Origin: Candidatus Berkelbacteria bacterium CG_4_9_14_3_um_filter_39_23 | Lineage (GTDB): Bacteria; Patescibacteriota; UBA1384; GWA2-35-9; CG2-30-39-44 | Assembly (NCBI GenBank): GCA_002789815.1 | Contig: PFTZ01000056.1 | Span: 1 to 6,997, forward strand | Direction: 5' to 3' | Length of the DNA: 6,997 nt | Shown here: positions 1 to 5,184 of the stretch, piece after piece | Layout: every line of letters starts with the position of its first letter | How positions within the stretch are numbered: position 1 is the first letter of the stretch | Program-made: the position numbers and the translations under genes | The notes under the pieces: model-generated | What the model was told of the DNA's origin: nothing | The model's database searches: none | Seen by the model: the letters and a program-made list of their open reading frames with translations, nothing else

Positions 1-2
1 TT

Positions 3-1853
3 GAACCAAAATATGTTATCACGCCGTCTCGCAGAAAAACGGTTAAAGATATTAAAGAGATTGCCGAGCAAGCAGAAATAGTCTATTTGGCAACGGATTT
101 AGATCGCGAGGGGGAAGCGATTTCATGGCATATTATGCAAGCCGCTGGCTTGCAATCTCAAACCTCAAATCTCAAATCTCAAAATCACAAGCAGAAACAA
201 AAAGTATACCGTATTACTTTTCATGAGATTACCAAATCAGCGATACTGGACGCGCTTAAAAATCCGCGCGCTTTGAATATGGATTTGGTGGATGCTCAGC
301 AAGCCAGGCGTGTGCTGGACCGGTTGGTTGGTTATAAATTATCGCCATTTTTATGGCGTAAAGTGATGAAGGGCTTGTCAGCCGGGCGCGTGCAATCAGT
401 CGCGGTGCGTTTGGTTGTTGAAAGAGAAGAAGAGATAGAGAAATTTAAGCCAGATGAGTATTGGGAAATTTTAGCTAGTTTAAAGAATAAAAAGGATCAG
501 GAATTTCCAGCTAAACTCGTTTCAAAGGATTCAAAGACAATTGATAAACTTCAAATCAAATCAGAAAAAGATGCTAAGGAAATTGAGGACGAACTAGAAA
601 ATGAAAAATATCAAGTGGCAGGTATCGTTAGTGAAGCAGTGGAAAAATACTCTTTCCCTCCGTACACAACTTCAACTTTTCAGCAGGATGTCACCTATAA
701 ATTGGGTTTTTCTGCCAAGCGCGCGATGAGATTGGCGCAAGATCTATACGAAGCTGGTAAAATTACTTATATGCGCACTGACAGCGTTAATCTGGCGTGG
801 ATAGCAATAAACTCCATCAGAAAGTATATTGGCGAGCAAATTGGTAAAGACTATCTACCCGAAAAACCGCGCGGGTTTAAAACCAAAACCAAAGGCGCGC
901 AAGAAGCGCACGAAGCCATCAGACCAACTTTTGTTGGCACTGTGCATAGTGATTTGAAAAATAAGAAATTTACCGAAGACCATTTTAAAATATACGATTT
1001 AATTTGGAAGCGGGCGGTTGCCTCGCAGATGAAACCAGCGATTTTAGACACGCAAAAGATCGATATCATTGCTGGAAAATATGGTTTTTCTGCTTCTGCC
1101 CAACAAATTAAATTTGATGGTTTTACTAAAGTTTATCCCGTAAAGTTTGGCGAACAGGAGATGGCAGAGGTAGAAAAAGATGAAATTTTAGCCCTGCAAA
1201 AATTAAATAAAAGCCAGCATTTTACTAAACCGTCAGCGCGTTATAATCAAGCATCGCTGATTAAAAAATTAGAAGAGCTGGGGATTGGGCGACCATCAAC
1301 TTACGCCTCAATCGTTGATACTATCCAGCAGCGCGGTTATGTTAATTTTCAAAATCGTTATTTTATGCCGACCGACACCGGACGGATTGTCAATAAAATG
1401 CTAGTTGACAATTTTTCCAATATAGTTGATTATAAATTTACTGCCAAGATGGAAAATGATTTGGACGATGTGGCGGATGGCAAGCTACCGTGGCAAAAAG
1501 CAGTGGGTGATTTTTATGTTCCATTTGAGAAAAATTTAAAAGAAAAGGAGGAAAAAGTGCAAAAACAAGAAATTGAGATCGAAGGCGATGGCGAACCATG
1601 CTCTAAATGCGGAAAACCTATGGCAGTCAAAACTGGTAAGTTTGGAAAATTTTTAGCTTGTACTGGCTATCCAGATTGCAAAACTACAAAAAACATCCAG
1701 CAAAAAATCGGGATAAAATGCCCCGATTGCAAAGATGGCGATGTGATTGAAAGACGGAGTAAAAAAGGGAAAATGTTTTATGGTTGCTCGCGTTACCCTG
1801 ATTGCAAGTTTGTCAGTTGGACAAGACCCGCTCCACCCAAAGTGGAGAAATAA
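3..1853 (+). CDS. topA: DNA topoisomerase I (type IA), 5'-truncated by window edge
   Basis: Type IA topoisomerase that relaxes negatively supercoiled DNA through a transient 5'-phosphotyrosine bond. The reading frame is open from base 3, starting EPKYVITPSRKTV, so the first 50-60 residues, including the N-terminal VESPTKA part of the Toprim domain, lie outside the window. Numbered from base 3, the acidic Toprim motif ATDLDREGE has D32, D34 and E36. The LSAGRVQSVAVRL motif follows, then the catalytic tyrosine 256 in ITYMRTDS. Near the C-terminus are two four-cysteine zinc ribbons: C533/C536/C553/C559 and C573/C576/C595/C601. The visible 616 residues imply roughly 670 in total, shorter than the 865-residue E. 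coli enzyme and closer to compact forms. One oddity is an extra stretch of about 18 residues between the Toprim acidic motif and VYRITFHEIT, encoded by a 7-bp tandem repeat. A TTG at base 87 is internal, not the real start. The gene ends in TAA, 75 bp before recR. Confidence 0.96.
   Translation, partial: EPKYVITPSRRKTVKDIKEIAEQAEIVYLATDLDREGEAISWHIMQAAGLQSQTSNLKSQNHKQKQKVYRITFHEITKSAILDALKNPRALNMDLVDAQQARRVLDRLVGYKLSPFLWRKVMKGLSAGRVQSVAVRLVVEREEEIEKFKPDEYWEILASLKNKKDQEFPAKLVSKDSKTIDKLQIKSEKDAKEIEDELENEKYQVAGIVSEAVEKYSFPPYTTSTFQQDVTYKLGFSAKRAMRLAQDLYEAGKITYMRTDSVNLAWIAINSIRKYIGEQIGKDYLPEKPRGFKTKTKGAQEAHEAIRPTFVGTVHSDLKNKKFTEDHFKIYDLIWKRAVASQMKPAILDTQKIDIIAGKYGFSASAQQIKFDGFTKVYPVKFGEQEMAEVEKDEILALQKLNKSQHFTKPSARYNQASLIKKLEELGIGRPSTYASIVDTIQQRGYVNFQNRYFMPTDTGRIVNKMLVDNFSNIVDYKFTAKMENDLDDVADGKLPWQKAVGDFYVPFEKNLKEKEEKVQKQEIEIEGDGEPCSKCGKPMAVKTGKFGKFLACTGYPDCKTTKNIQQKIGIKCPDCKDGDVIERRSKKGKMFYGCSRYPDCKFVSWTRPAPPKVEK
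155..190 (+). repeat. Heptanucleotide tandem repeat (ATCTCAA) inside topA
   Basis: Copies read ATCTCAA (155-161), ACCTCAA (162-168), ATCTCAA (169-175) and ATCTCAA (176-182), followed after one extra A by the degenerate ATCACAA (184-190). It encodes the polar peptide QSQTSNLKSQNH, an addition at a surface-loop position just after the Toprim acidic motif. The unit is not a multiple of three, so gain or loss of one copy would shift the topA frame. Confidence 0.8.
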
Positions 1854-1855
1854 CA

Positions 1856-1917
1856 AAAATAAAATTGAAATTTGGATATTGTTTGGTAATTGTAGCTTGT
1901 GTCTTGAAATTTATCCC
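1856..1917. repeat. AT-rich degenerate TTTGG/ATTG-type intergenic repeat
   Basis: The topA-recR gap is built from slightly varied words such as AAATTGAAATTTGGATATTG, TTTGGTAATTG and TCTTGAAATTT. It has no visible coding capacity, terminator or clear promoter. The style matches the low-complexity spacer before the YbaB gene and loosely the one after cysS. Membership in a genome-wide family is inferred from composition alone. Confidence 0.3.
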
Positions 1918-1928
1918 AAAGGAGTTTA

Positions 1929-2531
1929 ATGCTTCCAGAATCTATTACTAATTTAATTGAGCAATTTTCAAAGTTGCCGGGCGTGGGACCAAAAACGGCT
2001 GGTCGGCTAACTTTTTATTTGCTAACAAAACCAAAGGACGATGTAGAAAATTTAGGGCAAGCGCTTTTGGGATTAAACGAAAAATTATGCTTGTGCGAGG
2101 ATTGCTTTAATTTTGCAACGGAAAAAAAATGCCAGATTTGCCAAAGTTCCAAAAGAAATAAGGCGCAGATTATGATTGTAAGCGAACCGCTGGACATTGT
2201 GGCAATGGAAAAAACAGAATATAATGGGGTCTACCATGTGCTAGGCGGAGTGATTTCACCGATTGACGGAGTAGGACCGGAAAATTTACGTATTAGCCAA
2301 ATTTTACCTAGAATCAAAGGGCGCGCGGTGAAGGAATTGATTTTAGCCACAGATCCGAGCTTGGAGGGTGAGGCAACGGCAATGTTTATTCAAAAAACAA
2401 TTGGGAGAGATTTACCTGATTTGAAAATAAAAATTACTCGCATTGCGCGTGGTTTGCCGGTGGGCGGTGATTTAGAATATGCTGATGAGGAGACATTAAG
2501 CCAAGCGCTTATGGGCAGAAGAGAATACTAA
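1929..2531 (+). CDS. recR: Recombination mediator protein RecR
   Basis: RecR works with RecO (and RecF in many bacteria) to load RecA onto gapped single-stranded DNA coated with SSB. The 200-residue length matches the family (E. coli 201). An N-terminal helix-hairpin-helix is seen at LPGVGPKTAGRL (16-27). A four-cysteine zinc site follows, with C56, C59, C68 and C71 spaced as in the family. A Toprim domain then runs from about residue 80, with IVSEP (83-87), the SPIDGVGPENLRI segment (110-122) and ATDPSLEGE (140-148). The C-terminal Walker-like segment ARGLPVGGDLEYADEETL is conserved. The ATG is supported by AAAGGAG at 1918-1924, four bases upstream. It lies 75 bp after topA and 83 bp before cysS, so co-transcription with both is plausible. 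RecR often follows dnaX and ybaB; here the YbaB gene is about 3.7 kb away. Confidence 0.97.
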   Translation: MLPESITNLIEQFSKLPGVGPKTAGRLTFYLLTKPKDDVENLGQALLGLNEKLCLCEDCFNFATEKKCQICQSSKRNKAQIMIVSEPLDIVAMEKTEYNGVYHVLGGVISPIDGVGPENLRISQILPRIKGRAVKELILATDPSLEGEATAMFIQKTIGRDLPDLKIKITRIARGLPVGGDLEYADEETLSQALMGRREY

Positions 2532-2560
2532 TTACCCGACGGGCGCAAATGTTTTACTGA

Positions 2561-2596
2561 TTATCATTCTGGGGAGCGAGGCAATAGCCGAAAATA
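2561..2596. repeat. Possible copy of a dispersed TCATTCTG(A/G)GGAGCGA-type repeat
   Basis: The recR-cysS gap contains TTATCATTCTGGGGAGCGAG followed by GCAATAGCCGAAAA. From memory this resembles the dispersed intergenic repeat of the form TCATTCTGAGGAGCGAAG...CGAAGAATCT found in many environmental bacterial genomes. The right half here is degenerate. GGCAATAGCC can form a very small hairpin. The assignment is from recall and has not been searched. Confidence 0.35.
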
Positions 2597-2614
2597 AATT
2601 TCAATTTAATTTTG

Positions 2615-3913
2615 ATGATGCAAATATACAATACCTTAACCAGAAAAAAAGAAAATTTTACGCCAATAAAAAAGGGCGAAGTCACGATGTATGTGTGCGG
2701 TCCAACGGTTTACGACTTTGATCATTTGGGGCACGCGCGGACTTTTATATTTTTTGACTTTTTGCGGAGGTTTTTGATATTTCAAGGATATAAAGTAAAT
2801 TTTGCGCAAAATATCACCGATGTGGGGCATTTGGTTGGCGACGGTGATTTAGGCGAGGATAAATTAGAAAAACGAGCGCGCGAGAAAAGAATTAGTCCAG
2901 AGGAGTTAGCTCGTAAATTTGAACAAGCGCATTTTGAAGATATGGCAAAATTAAATATCTTCAAGCCGGATTTTTCTCCTCGCGCGTCGGATAATATCGC
3001 TGAAATTATTGATTTGATTAAAATTTTAGAAAAAAAAAGATTGACTTACGAAAAAGATGGCAATGTATATTTCAATGTGTCTAAATACCCCGATTATGGT
3101 CAATTATCCCATCGAAAATTAGCTGATCAGAATGGTCAACATAATTTTACATTGTGGCGAAAAGCTGGTAGTCGCAACATTCAAATATGGGATAGTCCGT
3201 GGGGCAAAGGTTTTCCAGGCTGGCATATTGAATGTTCAGCTATGGCGCACAAAATTTTTGGTAAGGAATTTGATATTCATGGATCAGCTCAAGAGCATAT
3301 ATTTCCGCACCATGAAAACGAAATCGCTCAATCGGTTTGCGGATATGGCAAAGTGCCCGCAAAATATTGGGTGCATACAGGGCTTTTGAATATTAATGGC
3401 GCGAAAATGAGCAAGTCAAAAGGGAATTTTATCACCATTTGTGAGGCGATAAAAAAGTACAATCCAAATGCTTTGCGTCTGGCGCTTTTGTCGAGTTATT
3501 ATCGAAAACCGTTTGATTTTACAGATTTGATGATGCAACAATTTCAGACCATTTATCAAAAAATTTCTCAAGTAAAATCTAAGTTTAACCGTCCATTGGG
3601 AGGAGACAAAAAGGTTTTTAATGAATTTGTTTCTGTTTTGAAAAACGATATTAATATGGCAGAGGCGCTCAAAGTGCTGGAAAATTCTGCTAATAAGTTG
3701 AGCCAGGAAGATTTTGAGGCAGTTGAGTATATTTTAGGAGTAAATTTTGTTTTAAAAGAAAAAAAGCTAACTAGCGCGCAACAATCACTCATAAAACAAC
3801 GCGAACAATTGCGCGCAAGTGGTAAATACGACGAAGCAGATAAAATTCGCCAAGTTCTAACAAAACAAGGGTTAGATATAGAGGATACTACTGACGGAAC
3901 TAATGTTGTTTAG
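2615..3913 (+). CDS. cysS: Cysteinyl-tRNA synthetase
   Basis: Class I aminoacyl-tRNA synthetase that charges tRNA-Cys with cysteine. Counted from the ATG at 2615, the Rossmann core carries the HIGH signature as HLGH (37-40) and KMSKS at 264-268. All four zinc ligands of the E. coli enzyme are conserved: C28, C207, H232 and E236. The C-terminus ends with the family pattern ADKIRQVLTKQGLDIEDTTDGT, so the protein is full length at 432 residues (E. coli 461); the DALR/anticodon region is somewhat short. NITDVGHLVGDGDLGEDK replaces the usual NITDVDDKII, a variant type I associate with Patescibacteria and some other phyla. The usual DIHGGGxDL is DIHGSAQEH. Starts are possible at TTG 2612, ATG 2615 or ATG 2618; 2615 aligns exactly with the E. 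coli N-terminus (MLKIFNTL against MMQIYNTL). No Shine-Dalgarno is visible near any of them. Confidence 0.96.
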   Translation: MMQIYNTLTRKKENFTPIKKGEVTMYVCGPTVYDFDHLGHARTFIFFDFLRRFLIFQGYKVNFAQNITDVGHLVGDGDLGEDKLEKRAREKRISPEELARKFEQAHFEDMAKLNIFKPDFSPRASDNIAEIIDLIKILEKKRLTYEKDGNVYFNVSKYPDYGQLSHRKLADQNGQHNFTLWRKAGSRNIQIWDSPWGKGFPGWHIECSAMAHKIFGKEFDIHGSAQEHIFPHHENEIAQSVCGYGKVPAKYWVHTGLLNINGAKMSKSKGNFITICEAIKKYNPNALRLALLSSYYRKPFDFTDLMMQQFQTIYQKISQVKSKFNRPLGGDKKVFNEFVSVLKNDINMAEALKVLENSANKLSQEDFEAVEYILGVNFVLKEKKLTSAQQSLIKQREQLRASGKYDEADKIRQVLTKQGLDIEDTTDGTNVV

Positions 3914-3966
3914 CCTTTTACATTGTTAGATTTTGATCTATATTGCTGATATTCCCGTTTTATTTT

Positions 3967-3994
3967 TACATTAAAAATCTAAAATCAAAATTTT
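3967..3994. repeat. Short AT-rich AAAATC-type spacer element
   Basis: TACATTAAAAATCTAAAATC followed by AAAATTTT lies just upstream of the strong promoter. ATTTTGAT at 3930-3937 and ATCAAAAT at 3984-3991 are inverted copies about 46 bp apart. The element may be a degenerate relative of the other AT-rich spacers or an UP-element-like A/T tract. The rest of 3914-4005 shows no gene and no clear terminator for cysS. Confidence 0.25.
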
Positions 3995-4005
3995 GGCGCA
4001 AACTC

Positions 4006-4034
4006 TTGACAAACCTGTTTTGGTATGTTATAAT
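4006..4034 (+). promoter_or_regulatory. Consensus sigma70 promoter of the surface-protein gene
   Basis: TTGACA (4006-4011) and TATAAT (4029-4034) are both perfect consensus hexamers with a 17-nt spacer. TG at 4026-4027 gives an extended -10 (TGTTATAAT). Transcription would start near 4041, leaving a leader of about 210 nt before the ATG at 4252. It is the strongest promoter-like site in the window and implies high expression of the downstream secreted protein. Confidence 0.88.
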
Positions 4035-4062
4035 TGTTCCTTGGTTTAATTATTTAGTATAT

Positions 4063-4175
4063 TTAGTTGGCTGGGAGTCGTGGGAGCCGAAAGCCCTCAA
4101 TTTTAGTGGTTTTCAATAGCTCTCCCTTCGTCGTAAGACCTTTTCGATTTATCGGAGATGTTCCCGGCTAGCTAA
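4063..4175 (+). promoter_or_regulatory. Structured 5' leader RNA (candidate cis-regulatory or riboswitch-like element)
   Basis: TTAGTTGGCTGGGA (4063-4076) pairs without interruption with TCCCGGCTAGCTAA (4162-4175). This makes a 14-bp closing helix with three G-U wobbles that would be mismatches on the other strand, so the fold is specific to the plus-strand transcript. Inside are three arms. P2 is GGGAG (4082-4086) with CTCCC (4122-4126), continuing as GAAAGCC (4089-4095) with GGTTTTC (4108-4114). P3 is GTC-GTAA-GAC (4130-4139) with a GNRA-type loop. P4 is TTTTCGA (4141-4147) with TCGGAGA (4152-4158). The element starts about 20 nt after the predicted transcription start. I do not recognise it as a known riboswitch class. 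The folding is by hand. Confidence 0.6.
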
Positions 4176-4208
4176 TTGCACTAATAAAAAATTAAAAAAT
4201 TAAATAAC

Positions 4209-4236
4209 ATTCCGACATTACCAAGAATATTGGAAT
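4209..4236 (+). promoter_or_regulatory. Hairpin over the only SD-like bases upstream of the surface-protein start
   Basis: ATTCCGA (4209-4215) pairs with TTGGAAT (4230-4236), then after a C/A mismatch ATT (4217-4219) pairs with AAT (4226-4228), leaving loop ACCAAG. GGAA (4232-4235) is the only purine-rich SD candidate; it lies 16 nt before the ATG and within the stem. The last 15 bases before the ATG are unstructured A/T, which may itself support initiation. Confidence 0.4.
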
Positions 4237-4251
4237 AATAAATATAAATAT

Positions 4252-5061
4252 ATGAAAAATACAAAAATCATTTTAGGTTCGATCGCATTAGCCGGGCTTT
4301 TTGCGATGCCTGTTTTCGCGTCATCTAGCTCAAGTTCGAGCTCGTCTGGTTCGTCTAGTGTTGTCGTTGGCAGTGGCGCATCTGCCTCCACATCTGGCGC
4401 CAGCGCCAGCAATGGATCAAGCCCTAGCTCTACAACTGGCAACAGCTCTTCGTCTAGTTCCGGCTCAACCGGAACAACTGCGGTTGTTGTCGCCACTTTA
4501 AACGGAGGCGCGGCTGCTTCCAGCTCAGGTAGTTCATCTTCAGCTTCGGGTAACAGCGGATCGGGCAATACAACCGGCATTGGTTCTTCCAGTTCTAGTT
4601 CAACTGGTGGGGCAGCTGTCGTGGTTACTAGCCCAACCAGTAGTGCTAGTTCAGCTTCAACGTCTAGCGCTGGTTCAGGCTCTGCCAGTTCAAATTCAAA
4701 TCTAGCATCTTCCAGCGCGTCAAGTGCTAATTCGGTAGTTGCTGGTGAAAATGCGTCAGCCACGACTTTATCATTTGCCTCAAGTGGAAATAGTCAAGCT
4801 AGCGCGTTGTCGACTACCCCTACCGGTAAGGCAATAGCCAAGGCGAATGCTGGCAAAAGCGTAGCCAAAGCCGGAGTTAAAACTGAAGCTAAAATTAGCG
4901 CGCCAACCAAGGCAGTAGCCAAAGCAACCACTGAAACTAAAATACTCCCTCAAACAGGACCGGTAAGTGTTGCCATAACATCAGCTTTTGCCTCAATCGC
5001 TAGTATATTTGGAATCAGAAAACGCAAAGACCAAATGTTGGTTCAAGCGATATTAAATTAA
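4252..5061 (+). CDS. Secreted Ser/Ala/Gly-rich low-complexity surface protein with LPQTG sorting signal
   Basis: A hypothetical surface protein of 269 residues with no recognised catalytic domain. Residues 1-23 form a signal peptide: MKNTK, a hydrophobic core, then VFA as a signal-peptidase I site. Residues 24-190 are almost wholly Ser, Ala, Gly, Thr and Asn, with three repeats of a serine run followed by VVV (VVV at 37-39, 78-80 and 123-125). Residues 191-230 are rich in Ala and Lys, with AKA-type spacing. At 232-237 is LPQTGP, then a hydrophobic segment to about residue 255 and a basic RKRK (256-259), which is the layout of a sortase cell-wall sorting signal. The ten residues after RKRK are longer than usual. 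No Cys, Trp, Tyr or His occurs. Serine uses both TCN and AGY codons, so the composition is kept at the protein level. The likely role is a flexible, possibly glycosylated wall stalk or adhesin (inference). It has its own promoter, structured leader and terminator. Confidence 0.82.
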   Translation: MKNTKIILGSIALAGLFAMPVFASSSSSSSSSGSSSVVVGSGASASTSGASASNGSSPSSTTGNSSSSSSGSTGTTAVVVATLNGGAAASSSGSSSSASGNSGSGNTTGIGSSSSSSTGGAAVVVTSPTSSASSASTSSAGSGSASSNSNLASSSASSANSVVAGENASATTLSFASSGNSQASALSTTPTGKAIAKANAGKSVAKAGVKTEAKISAPTKAVAKATTETKILPQTGPVSVAITSAFASIASIFGIRKRKDQMLVQAILN

Positions 5062-5064
5062 ATC

Positions 5065-5115
5065 TTCCCCGAGCAACCTGCGCTTATAAAATAATAGCAG
5101 GTAAAAGAGGGGGAA
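5065..5115 (+). other. Two-tier 3' UTR hairpin
   Basis: TTCCCC (5065-5070) pairs with GGGGAA (5110-5115), and inside it ACCTGC (5076-5081) pairs with GCAGGT (5097-5102). It starts four bases after the stop codon and lies directly before the terminator. It may protect the mRNA 3' end or be part of a small RNA released from the 3' UTR; the function is unknown. Confidence 0.5.
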
Positions 5116-5117
5116 TG

Positions 5118-5150
5118 CCAAAAAGGGCGCGCACGCGTCCTTTTTGGTTG
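5118..5150 (+). terminator. Intrinsic terminator of the surface-protein transcript
   Basis: CCAAAAAGG (5118-5126) pairs with CCTTTTTGG (5139-5147), and the stem continues through GCGC, giving at least 13 bp with a loop near GCAC. The core GC stem is flanked by A5 and T5, the classic terminator layout, and could work in both directions. Its right edge overlaps the proposed -35 of prfB. Confidence 0.8.
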
Positions 5151-5176
5151 AAAATCGCCAGCCAAATTGATAGAAT
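5148..5176 (+). promoter_or_regulatory. Probable sigma70 promoter of prfB
   Basis: TTGAAA (5148-5153) and TAGAAT (5171-5176) are separated by 17 nt. Transcription would begin around 5183, only a few bases before the prfB ATG at 5185. This fits the absence of any Shine-Dalgarno there and suggests a leaderless or nearly leaderless mRNA. The promoter lies directly after the terminator of the previous gene. Confidence 0.5.
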
Positions 5177-5184
5177 GAAATTAT

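Noticed and set aside
87..89. TTG at 87 as the start of topA.
   Set aside because: The frame is open to the left edge and encodes conserved topoisomerase sequence before this codon.
2532..2560. CCCGACGGG after recR as a terminator.
   Set aside because: Only three base pairs form around a GAC loop and the following T-run is short and distant.
4218..4763. A 181-residue open frame on the minus strand opposite the Ser-rich gene, rich in Glu, Leu, Ala and Pro.
   Set aside because: It mirrors the biased serine, alanine and glycine codons of the plus-strand gene, which seldom create antisense stops. The plus strand has a signal peptide, sorting signal, promoter and terminator.
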